Assembly (NCBI GenBank): GCA_002360295.1
Contig: DEQI01000135.1
Span: forward strand, 1 to 5,225
DNA length: 5,225 nucleotides
Origin: Planococcaceae bacterium UBA3370
GTDB lineage: Bacteria; Bacillota; Bacilli; Bacillales_A; Planococcaceae
Direction: 5' to 3'
Position numbers and translations under genes: made by a program. The notes under the pieces were generated by a model, which was not told the DNA's origin, did no database searches, and was given only the letters and a program-made list of their open reading frames with translations. Shown piece after piece: positions 1 through 5,225 of the stretch (position 1 is its first letter; the number at the start of each line of letters is the position of its first letter).

Positions 1-219
1 CCGGAAAGCGAACGCAGGAGCAGAGAAACCGAACGCAAGAAATCAAAAACCGAACACAAAGATGGGAAAACCGCACACAAACAGAAGGAAACCGAACAGT
101 CGGCCGGAAAGCGAACGCAGGAGCAGAGAAACCGAACACAAGAAATCAAAAACCGAACACAAAGACGGGAAAACCGCACATAAGCAGAAGGAAACCGAAC
201 AGTCAGTCGGAAAGCGAAC
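1..219. repeat. 103-bp tandem repeat, two full copies plus a partial third
   Basis: Copy 1 is 1-103 and copy 2 is 104-206. They differ at only five aligned positions (35/138, 63/166, 78/181, 81/184, 102/205), about 95% identity, and all five differences are transitions. A third copy starts at 207 and matches for about 13 bases before diverging near 220. The array may continue to the left of the window. Each copy contains five sub-repeats beginning AAACCGAAC or AAAGCGAAC at 5, 26, 47, 68 and 89. The spacing is 21, 21, 21, 21 and then 19 bases to the next copy. The 21-bp steps keep the reading frame, but the 103-bp period does not. The repeat overlaps the open permease frame. Confidence 0.93.
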
Positions 220-730
220 AATGGTGGAAACATCGGATATCGAGCAAACATTAAGTGAGCTAAGCTTTTTACATGAACGATGGCCGGCTTTAACGTTCTC
301 AGATTATGACACGTATTTGGCTGAAAATGAGCGGATGTATTACCAACGCTGGAGCCTATTTATTGGGGTATTAATTGTGCTTGTAGCAGCGACTTGTTTA
401 GGGGTTATTCAAACATTGCTTCATACGATTTATGGCAAGCGCACAGATTATGCAATCCAGCGTTTAATCGGGCTCACACCAAATGGGCTCGTCAAGCTTA
501 TTTTATCGCAAGTGTTATCATTCGTTTTATATGGACTGGCTGTCGGAACACTTATTGGAACGGCCTTTACGAAATTATTGGCGCTCGTCGATCCAGGCTC
601 AGCCATCATTTTCGATTTTAGAATCTTGCTTGGCGTAAGTGCATTCTTTGTACTTGCGGTAGTGATTATTTTTGCAGTGCAAGGCTATTGGATTAGTAGA
701 AAAACATTAGCAAATGAATTAGTAGAATAA
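2..730 (+). CDS. FtsX-like ABC transporter permease, 3' part (5' end outside window)
   Basis: This is the C-terminal part of an FtsX/MacB-type permease, the membrane subunit of an ABC transporter. The frame is open from base 2 with no stop or convincing start, so the gene begins upstream. The ATG at 62 lies inside the repeat, has no ribosome binding site and is probably not the start. The first ~73 residues come from the tandem repeat and are very basic and polar. After the ATG at 221 the protein looks conventional. A soluble stretch ends in YYQRW, followed by three hydrophobic segments at about 356-430, 490-570 and 622-685. Between the first two lies GKRTDYAIQRLIGLTPNGL, the cytoplasmic loop typical of the FtsX domain (R..(D/E).A..R.(I/L)G). 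By family topology the repeat falls in the extracellular domain between TM1 and TM2. Any ATPase partner is outside the window. The family call is firm; the substrate is unknown. The gene could be disrupted by the repeat, with 221-730 a remnant or restart. Confidence 0.75.
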   Translation, partial: RKANAGAEKPNARNQKPNTKMGKPHTNRRKPNSRPESERRSRETEHKKSKTEHKDGKTAHKQKETEQSVGKRTMVETSDIEQTLSELSFLHERWPALTFSDYDTYLAENERMYYQRWSLFIGVLIVLVAATCLGVIQTLLHTIYGKRTDYAIQRLIGLTPNGLVKLILSQVLSFVLYGLAVGTLIGTAFTKLLALVDPGSAIIFDFRILLGVSAFFVLAVVIIFAVQGYWISRKTLANELVE

Positions 731-735
731 AGGAG

Positions 736-777
736 CAGGGTGTTTCAAATATATTTGGAACATCCTGTATTTCTTTT
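736..777 (+). terminator. Rho-independent terminator after the permease gene
   Basis: Bases 736-750 (CAGGGTGTTTCAAAT) pair with 753-767 (ATTTGGAACATCCTG), giving a near-perfect stem with two G-U pairs and a very small loop. A T-rich tail (TATTTCTTTT) follows. It starts six bases after the permease stop codon, so it should end that transcript and separate it from the gene at 875. Confidence 0.85.
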
Positions 778-874
778 GTCTTTGAAAAATGTCGTAATTT
801 AAGCTATTTTGTACGATTTTAACCATTTCATATTGGTTGTAGGATAAAATAGAAGTAATTAGTTAGGGGGCATT

Positions 875-1636
875 ATGGTGACATTGCGGTATTTTTCTAC
901 AAAGCTTGCTGGAGCGGGCTTTGCGTTATCTATGTTTTTTTTGTATTTATTTTTTGTAGAGAATTTCAATCTTTTTAATTTTGTAGAAGCCACAAGTAAT
1001 TGGTGGATATGGGCAATCATTTTTATCTATGGGTTTATATCTTCTTCAATTATCGATTGGCTAGCGAAAAAATGGTCAATACTCGATTCTTATAAAGTTA
1101 TTGCCTATATTTTAGCTGGGTTTTTCTTCTTTTTTATTTTTGGTATGTCAATTTTTGCCGTGATTGCAGGGGTTGTCGGCGCGATTGTTGCAGTTGTTTT
1201 TTTCGGTGGTGAATGGTTAGCAAAGCATTCGAAAAAGTTCACGACTGTTTTTATCATTATGCCACTTTTTTTCTTCGTGCTTTTACAGTTTGATTTTACT
1301 GTAAAGAAGGACTGGCAGGAAAAACGAAATGACGAAGAATATACGGCGACTTTTAAATATTTTAACGGTGAACATAAAATTCCGTTTGAGCTTGAAAGTG
1401 GGGATGTTCTTACGTATACGATTCAAACGCAAAGTGCTAATGGAGGGGGCTACGGCAATAGCTTCCATTGTGAGCGCGGTAATTTAATAGGTCAAAATCT
1501 GCTAGACGATGAAACATTACAAGTGGAAATTGAAAAAGCAGGCATATACAATATTGTCCTTACAGGTGACAAATTAGCAGGGAAATTTATTGTGACATGG
1601 AAACTGGAGAAAACACCTAAGAATGGTGCTATTTAG
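875..1636 (+). CDS. Hypothetical polytopic membrane protein with C-terminal beta-rich domain
   Basis: I do not recognise this 253-residue protein. The N-terminal half is very hydrophobic, with about five membrane segments near residues 11-29, 43-62, 74-91, 92-111 and 122-139. One of them contains a run of five phenylalanines (83-87). Residues 140-253 are soluble and alternate polar and hydrophobic residues, as in a beta-sandwich. They include FELESGDVLTYTIQT, a glycine-rich turn (NGGGYGN, 189-195) and AGIYNIVLTGD (222-232). The pattern 'negatively charged strand, then aG-Y-i-v, then G-f-v-w' recalls GOLD-like or jelly-roll accessory domains, but that is a fold guess. With five spans the C-terminal domain would sit on the opposite face from the N-terminus, probably outside. 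The Shine-Dalgarno AGGGGG (865-870) is only 4 bases from the ATG at 875 but 7 from the GTG at 878, so the start could be either. The gene is separated from the permease by a terminator, so it is probably its own unit. Confidence 0.8.
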   Translation: MVTLRYFSTKLAGAGFALSMFFLYLFFVENFNLFNFVEATSNWWIWAIIFIYGFISSSIIDWLAKKWSILDSYKVIAYILAGFFFFFIFGMSIFAVIAGVVGAIVAVVFFGGEWLAKHSKKFTTVFIIMPLFFFVLLQFDFTVKKDWQEKRNDEEYTATFKYFNGEHKIPFELESGDVLTYTIQTQSANGGGYGNSFHCERGNLIGQNLLDDETLQVEIEKAGIYNIVLTGDKLAGKFIVTWKLEKTPKNGAI

Positions 1637-1669
1637 TCCTATAATCCATTAATAGAAATAGATAATCGT

Positions 1670-1740
1670 TTTTAGTTGCTCATATAGAACATAGTCAAAT
1701 AATACATAGTAGTTTCATATAAAAGTTGAGCAAGCTAAAA
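1670..1740. repeat. Long-loop inverted repeat downstream of the membrane protein gene
   Basis: TTTTAGTTGCTCA (1670-1682) is complementary to TGAGCAAGCTAAAA (1727-1740) apart from one bulged base, giving 6+7 paired bases around a 44-base loop. A related direct copy, AGTTGCTAAAA, follows at 1745-1755. The hairpin has no T-tract typical of a terminator. It may stabilise the 3' end of the upstream transcript or be a remnant of a small repeat; its role is unknown. Confidence 0.4.
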
Positions 1741-1762
1741 GGTAAGTTGCTAAAACCGAAAA

Positions 1763-1816
1763 AATTATATAAACCCCGAATAACTGCCCATACAAATGAG
1801 GTAATTAATCGGGGTT
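1763..1816 (-). terminator. Terminator of the minus-strand APH-family kinase gene
   Basis: AACCCCGA (1772-1779) pairs with TCGGGGTT (1809-1816). The inner arms (ATAA...GCC against GGTAATTAA) add further imperfect pairing. Read on the minus strand, the hairpin begins 13 bases after the kinase stop codon and is followed by TTTATATAATTTTTT, an interrupted T-tract. On the plus strand no T-tract directly follows, so termination is most likely for the minus-strand gene. Confidence 0.7.
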
Positions 1817-1829
1817 GAACTATATCTAT

Positions 1830-2582
1830 TTATTTTAAATATTCGGTTACTATCTCCATTAATCGCTTATTACTCTCTGAAGAAACATTTTCCGATAATC
1901 TTGCCGCTGCAATAATAGGAGCCCATTGGAATATTTCGTCTCTTGATAAATCAGTATTTTTACAATACATAGCCAAATACATATCTGCTAAATCTACTGA
2001 CTTCTGCGAAAATAATAAATAGGTTCGATAAACATCTGCACGAATATCCCCAGAACTAGAATCAACCCAATCTATAATATAAACTTTATCATCACTCATG
2101 ATTAAATTAAATGGATGAAAATCTCCGTGACACAACCTAGGTTTAAATGTCATTTTGTCTAATCTACTTAATAATGTATTCTTCTGCGTTTGATTCAGAT
2201 GATCTACCCTTTCTATTTGATGATGCAGCTTTTTAGACATTGGTTCAAGTAATTCTGTATCAATCTCTACTGCATGTATGTTTTTTTGTACATTCACACA
2301 AATATTGATGTAATGCTCTGCTCGTTCAATACTATTCAATAAGAGTTCACCAACTGTTGTTCCTTTAACATACTCCATAATAATGGCCTGTTGACTCTGT
2401 ATATCAGTTACTTCTACTATTTTGGGGACGTGAAGCCCAAGCGAGTAAGCGAATTCTTGTTTCTTTGCCTCATATATAGATTCAGAAGGTGGTAAATGCT
2501 TTTTGAACACTTTTACTATTTTATCCTCATAAAGATATAATTTAGCCGTATTCCCGATAGCAATTGGATACCCTAAGTTCAC
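1830..2582 (-). CDS. APH-family phosphotransferase (aminoglycoside/choline kinase fold)
   Basis: This 250-residue protein has the protein-kinase-like fold of the aminoglycoside phosphotransferase family (APH, Pfam PF01636), which transfers phosphate from ATP to a small-molecule hydroxyl. The N-lobe has the short pattern GNTAKLYLYEDKIVKVFK, with Lys24 as the likely ATP-binding lysine. IIMEYVKG (67-74) is the hinge and linker. The catalytic loop is LCHGDFHPFNL (150-160), giving Asp154 as the base and Asn159 as a metal ligand. IIDWVD (169-174) holds the metal-binding Asp171. All key residues are present, so it should be active. The start is GTG at 2582, preceded by AAAGGAG (2591-2597 on the minus strand) with 8 bases between. 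Family members act on antibiotics, choline, sugars or spore-coat-related substrates, and the sequence does not say which. It is small for a true aminoglycoside-resistance enzyme and resembles uncharacterised chromosomal Bacillales members. Its neighbours give no pathway clue. Confidence 0.88.
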   Translation of the reverse strand: MNLGYPIAIGNTAKLYLYEDKIVKVFKKHLPPSESIYEAKKQEFAYSLGLHVPKIVEVTDIQSQQAIIMEYVKGTTVGELLLNSIERAEHYINICVNVQKNIHAVEIDTELLEPMSKKLHHQIERVDHLNQTQKNTLLSRLDKMTFKPRLCHGDFHPFNLIMSDDKVYIIDWVDSSSGDIRADVYRTYLLFSQKSVDLADMYLAMYCKNTDLSRDEIFQWAPIIAAARLSENVSSESNKRLMEIVTEYLK

Positions 2583-2884
2583 TCTTTTCTCTCCTTTGCT
2601 AAATAAAAGCGCTAGTACAATAATAATTTATTCAATGTATGTATAAATAATCCTTCTTCTGATAACTGGTATTTATGAAAATATAAGAATATAGTTACAA
2701 AAGTGAAGAAGTATATTTTATTAGTAATTTTACAATTTATTGATTTAATACGTTAAATATGTAGAATCTGCTTTGTATTATTCTGGATGAGTTATTAGTT
2801 AATACCTTTTTATGTAATGTAAAATGAACTATACATATCATATTACTTATAGTTAAATACTCACTAGTATACAGGAGAGATTTA
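2583..2884. other. AT-rich divergent intergenic region (~300 bp)
   Basis: This spacer lies between the divergent kinase and chemoreceptor genes and must carry promoters for both. I see no open reading frame of note and no RNA gene. It contains a short palindrome AGCGCT near 2608 and a weak inverted repeat CTTCTTC (2653-2659) / GAAGAAG (2705-2711) with a long loop. No clear SigD motility-type promoter (TAAA-N15-GCCGATAT) was found in front of the chemoreceptor gene. Confidence 0.6.
2825..2853 (+). promoter_or_regulatory. Possible SigA-type promoter of the chemoreceptor gene
   Basis: TATAGT (2848-2853) matches the -10 consensus at five of six bases. With 17 bases of spacing, the -35 position holds TGAACT (2825-2830), which matches only three of six. 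The implied start near 2860 would leave a ~25-base leader including the ribosome binding site. In such AT-rich DNA a match of this quality can arise by chance. Confidence 0.28.
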
Positions 2885-3703
2885 ATGAAAGAGGGAATTA
2901 GTACTCAAGTTTTAGATTTAAATGAAGTTGTTTTTTCTTTAGAAAGTAATTTAGCGATGATTGAATTTGATTTAAAAGGAAATATATTATGGGTAAATCA
3001 GCTTTTTGCATCGAGTCTTGGTTACACAAGAACAGAAATGGAAAATATGCATCACAAAGAGCTCTGTACAGAAGCGTTTAAAGTAAGTTCTGCCTATCAG
3101 GAATTATGGGCAAATTTACGCAAAGGAGTTAAGTATCAAGAAAAAATCCAAAGATTAGGAAAAGGGAATGATAAACTATGGCTACAAGCTACTTATGTTC
3201 CGATAAGAAATAAAGAAGGGCAAGTAAATGCCATCTTGAAAATTGCAACTGATATTACAAAACGCGAAAATGAAACAATTAAAATGTTTTCAGATTTAAA
3301 AGATATATCAGTAGAAATAGGGGAAACAATTGTAGCTAACTCAGAAGAAAATATGACTGCTCTATCCTCTCTAATGAGTCAAATAGATTTAATAAATGAT
3401 ATATCACAAACTATACAACAGGTAGCGACTCAAACGAATTTACTGTCATTAAATGCATCGATAGAAGCCTCAAGAGCTGGCGAATACGGAAAAGTATTTA
3501 ATGTGGTTGCACAAGAAATCCGTAAATTATCTACTAATTCTAAAGATGCAATTGATAAAATAAATACTAATATAAAAAACATTAAATTTGAGGCTTTAAA
3601 AGTGAATGAAGTTACAGCACAGTCACAAGAAAAAGTAAAAGAAAGTCAAATGAAAATTATAGAGGCTACAAATAAATTTGAAGCAACCTTGTTAGTAAAG
3701 TAA
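2885..3703 (+). CDS. Soluble single-PAS methyl-accepting chemotaxis protein (BdlA-like PAS)
   Basis: This is a 272-residue cytoplasmic chemoreceptor that should pass a signal to CheW/CheA. It has no membrane segment and no HAMP domain. Residues ~15-127 form a PAS sensor domain: IEFDLKGNILWVNQLFA, then LGYTR.EM..MHH.ELC, S.AY..LW..L..G, and KLWLQATYVPIRNKEGQ ending in KIATDITKRE. This spacing matches the PAS domains of BdlA-like receptors, which sense redox or intracellular cues. Residues ~135-272 are the coiled-coil signalling hairpin, with the conserved tip QTNLLSLNASIEASRAGE (183-200) and VVAQEIRKLS (207-216) after it. The signalling part is much shorter than in classical receptors, and no C-terminal CheR/CheB-tethering pentapeptide is seen. 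The ATG at 2885 follows AGGAG (2873-2877) by 7 bases. No flagellar or che gene is nearby, so it is an orphan receptor locus. The ligand and cofactor cannot be read from the sequence. Confidence 0.9.
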   Translation: MKEGISTQVLDLNEVVFSLESNLAMIEFDLKGNILWVNQLFASSLGYTRTEMENMHHKELCTEAFKVSSAYQELWANLRKGVKYQEKIQRLGKGNDKLWLQATYVPIRNKEGQVNAILKIATDITKRENETIKMFSDLKDISVEIGETIVANSEENMTALSSLMSQIDLINDISQTIQQVATQTNLLSLNASIEASRAGEYGKVFNVVAQEIRKLSTNSKDAIDKINTNIKNIKFEALKVNEVTAQSQEKVKESQMKIIEATNKFEATLLVK

Positions 3704-3725
3704 CTTATTCATCTATTATAGAACT

Positions 3726-3756
3726 AGCCTGTTCTTCTATTAGGAACAGGCTTTTA
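3726..3756. terminator. Bidirectional terminator between convergent genes
   Basis: AGCCTGTTC (3726-3734) pairs perfectly with GAACAGGCT (3744-3752) around a 9-base loop. TTTTAG follows on the plus strand. On the minus strand the hairpin lies about 9 bases after the stop codon at 3762, with a weaker AT-rich tail. It sits between the convergent chemoreceptor and DUF1835-type genes and probably serves both, more strongly the chemoreceptor. Confidence 0.8.
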
Positions 3757-3761
3757 GTGTA

Positions 3762-4583
3762 TCAAATTTTCGATAAACGAACTCCATAAGTCCTGATTGA
3801 CCGAAAATCACCTTCATATTCAAACACTCCTTGCGTGATTAATGAACGTAACCTGAATTCAATCCACGTATCATGAATATCATGCTCACTAAAACCAAGA
3901 ACTGTACCAATTAAGCGAGCTGTTTGTATAAATTGCTGTTCTGGTGCTTCTAATTGTAGTGTTTTAGCGTGCTCAATAATAACCGCATCATCACGTGTTA
4001 AGTCATCAAATTGTATTTGACCATCTCGCCAAGTTCGTACAACTGAATGATTAGATAGAAGATTTTCAAATTCCTTGATCATTTGCTTGTGTTGCTGTTT
4101 TGTAAGTGATTTTTGCCAATTTAATTGCTGAAATTGGAGCAATTGCTTTGGTGCTACTTCACCAGAACGACGAATTTCAAAATGAATGTCAGAATTTTTA
4201 TGAAGATTTAGCATATTAAAATATGTATTTTGAATAGTTATTTCAATTTTATGATGTCTTAATAAATAAAGTACAAGTCGTAATCCAATTTGCTCTGCAG
4301 CATTTTCACATGTCCAAATTGTAATTTCCTCGTTTGGTGAAAGTGCTTTTACGTTACATACAGCATTGTTAAACATAGTTGTATATTGTTTTGTTTGTGC
4401 ATCATCAAATCGGAAGGTAGTTTGTAGCCACTGTATCCGTTGTTGAAATCCTTCGGTAGTGAAAAGTTGATAAAGTGGTCCTTCACCAAAATATTCAGGA
4501 AAGACGATTATTTCTTGTGTTTGATCTTTTAATGCAAAGCGTAATGAGCCTGCTATTGATTGTCCAAAAACTATATGAATCAT
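3762..4583 (-). CDS. DUF1835/DUF3658-type conserved hypothetical protein
   Basis: From the preferred ATG at 4583 this is a 273-residue cytoplasmic protein. The N-terminus MIHIVFGQSIAGSLRFAL, followed by IIVFPEYFGEGPL (25-37), is the signature of DUF1835. IWTCENAAEQIGLRLVLYLL (89-108) continues that domain. The C-terminal part, IGTVLGFSEHDIHDTWIEFR (225-244) with SLI.QGVFEYEGDF..IR.Y.VRL to the end, matches DUF3658. The two domains usually occur together in Bacillales and no biochemical function is established to my knowledge. The start was chosen because GAGGAGG (4590-4596, minus strand) lies 6 bases before this ATG. A TTG at 4598 would extend the protein by five residues (MRRYC) but sits on the ribosome binding site itself, so it is unlikely. 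There is no signal peptide or membrane segment. It is divergent from the kinase-like gene at 4750 and convergent with the chemoreceptor, and probably monocistronic. Confidence 0.85.
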   Translation of the reverse strand: MIHIVFGQSIAGSLRFALKDQTQEIIVFPEYFGEGPLYQLFTTEGFQQRIQWLQTTFRFDDAQTKQYTTMFNNAVCNVKALSPNEEITIWTCENAAEQIGLRLVLYLLRHHKIEITIQNTYFNMLNLHKNSDIHFEIRRSGEVAPKQLLQFQQLNWQKSLTKQQHKQMIKEFENLLSNHSVVRTWRDGQIQFDDLTRDDAVIIEHAKTLQLEAPEQQFIQTARLIGTVLGFSEHDIHDTWIEFRLRSLITQGVFEYEGDFRSIRTYGVRLSKI

Positions 4584-4614
4584 ACAGTACCTCCTCAAAA
4601 CATTCCTTCGTTCT

Positions 4615-4641
4615 ATTTTAATCTATTTAATGATAAACCAA
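4615..4641 (-). promoter_or_regulatory. Possible promoter of the DUF1835-type gene
   Basis: On the minus strand TTGGTT (4636-4641) and TAAAAT (4615-4620) resemble SigA -35 and -10 boxes. Their spacing of 15 bases is shorter than the usual 17. The position, 30-60 bases before the start at 4583, is right for a promoter. The match is weak in AT-rich sequence. Confidence 0.25.
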
Positions 4642-4749
4642 TATTGATTAAAAATTACAATAAATAGTCCATTTATTACAAGATATTCATGTGCTTTTAG
4701 TTTAAAATATTAATTGGGATAAAATTGGAAAAGAAAGGGGTGTTAACCA

Positions 4750-5225
4750 ATGAATAATCCACTATTAAGTGAAAGTGATATTCGAAACATTTTAAGCCAT
4801 TACTCAATAGAAGATATAAAAGATATTCAAATAGTACGGAATCATTCGAAGGTATTGGTGAAATTATTAACTGTAAACGACAGAATACTTTATTTAAAAG
4901 GTGAACAAGGAAAACGAGAAACGGTGGAGCGAAGTTGTCATTTTGCTACCATGTTACAACCATATTTACCGGTAACATCTTATTTAAAAACAAAAAATAA
5001 TCAATTTACTGTTGATGCTCATTTTATTTTTACATTAGAAGGTGCAATGCAAGGGCAAGAAATACAACAACTAACGGACTTGCATATAATATCAATCGCA
5101 AAAACATTAGCAATGTTGCATTCAATTGCGCTAGAAAAAGAATTAATGATCGGTGCTGGCACTTCATGGGGGATGTTTGGTGGCAATGAATCAGATGCGC
5201 TCGGCCAATATGACGAAAATGAATT
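4750..5225 (+). CDS. APH-fold phosphotransferase family protein, N-terminal part (cut by window end)
   Basis: An open frame starts at the ATG at 4750 and runs for 158 codons to the right edge without a stop. AAAGGGG (4734-4740) lies 9 bases before the ATG, a good ribosome binding site. The sequence looks like the N-lobe of the APH/choline-kinase fold. It has a strand pair KVLVKLL (34-40) and RILYLKGE (45-52) with Lys50 as the candidate ATP-binding lysine, then a helix with Glu60. FIFTLEGAMQGQEI (92-105) matches the hinge and following loop, where family members have 'f.l...i.G..l'. IISIAKTLAMLHSI (113-126) matches the helix ending in the LH-(S/T/A) motif. The catalytic HGD and IDW motifs would lie beyond 5225 and cannot be checked. 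It shares no close similarity with the kinase at 1830-2582 and is not a duplicate of it. The family call is an inference from the N-lobe only. Confidence 0.65.
   Translation, partial: MNNPLLSESDIRNILSHYSIEDIKDIQIVRNHSKVLVKLLTVNDRILYLKGEQGKRETVERSCHFATMLQPYLPVTSYLKTKNNQFTVDAHFIFTLEGAMQGQEIQQLTDLHIISIAKTLAMLHSIALEKELMIGAGTSWGMFGGNESDALGQYDENE

Noticed and set aside
1..219. CRISPR array or clustered phage-type direct repeats
   Set aside because: The 21-bp units are adjacent and degenerate, with no unique spacers of constant length, and the higher-order 103-bp copies are near-identical throughout. This is a tandem repeat, not repeat-spacer DNA.
394..621. 75-codon plus-strand open frame
   Set aside because: It lies inside the permease gene in another frame, has no ribosome binding site, and the permease frame there clearly encodes membrane segments.
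833..861. Promoter TTGGTT-N17-TAATTA before the gene at 875
   Set aside because: The implied transcription start would fall inside the ribosome binding site at 865-870. The alternative GATAAAAT (843-850) has no supporting -35 box.
1283..1468. 61-codon minus-strand open frame
   Set aside because: It is antisense to the membrane protein gene, has no ribosome binding site and has a composition explained by the opposite strand.
2653..2711. Hairpin CTTCTTC/GAAGAAG as a riboswitch or attenuator
   Set aside because: It has seven base pairs around a 45-base AT-rich loop, no known aptamer motif and no adjacent terminator. This is expected by chance in such sequence.
2820..2846. SigD (motility) promoter in front of the chemoreceptor
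   Set aside because: A TAAA is present at 2820, but the expected GCCGATAT at the right spacing is replaced by CATATTAC, so the match fails.

Overview
The window looks like chromosomal DNA of a low-GC Gram-positive bacterium of the Bacillaceae/Planococcaceae type (Lysinibacillus- or Solibacillus-like). The basis is AT-rich coding sequence, strong GGAGG-type ribosome binding sites, GTG/TTG start candidates, T-tailed hairpin terminators, and a DUF1835/DUF3658-type protein beside APH-fold kinases. The genus is an inference from overall character, not from a marker gene.

Layout, left to right. (1) Bases 2-730 hold the 3' part of an FtsX/MacB-type ABC transporter permease, which enters from beyond the left edge. 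Its first ~219 bases are two near-identical 103-bp tandem copies plus the start of a third. Each copy is built of ~21-bp sub-repeats around AAACCGAAC. A hairpin terminator follows at 736-777. (2) Bases 875-1636 encode a hypothetical protein with about five membrane segments and a beta-rich C-terminal domain. (3) Bases 1830-2582 (minus) encode a small APH-family kinase with a GTG start and its own terminator at 1772-1816. (4) An AT-rich ~300-bp divergent spacer leads into 2885-3703 (plus), a short soluble chemoreceptor with one BdlA-like PAS domain. A hairpin at 3726-3752 separates it from (5) 3762-4583 (minus), a DUF1835/DUF3658-type protein. Its likely start is the ATG at 4583, not an upstream TTG at 4598. 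(6) A divergent spacer leads to 4750-5225 (plus), the N-terminal part of a second APH-fold protein, cut by the right edge.

The genes do not form one operon. Orientations alternate after the first two genes, and most are bounded by terminators or divergent promoter regions, so each is probably its own transcription unit. No mobile-element gene, CRISPR array, tRNA or rRNA is visible. The most unusual element is the 103-bp repeat inside the permease reading frame. Its length is not a multiple of three, so gain or loss of one copy would shift the frame of the membrane domain. I do not see convincing evidence of a complete new multi-gene system.
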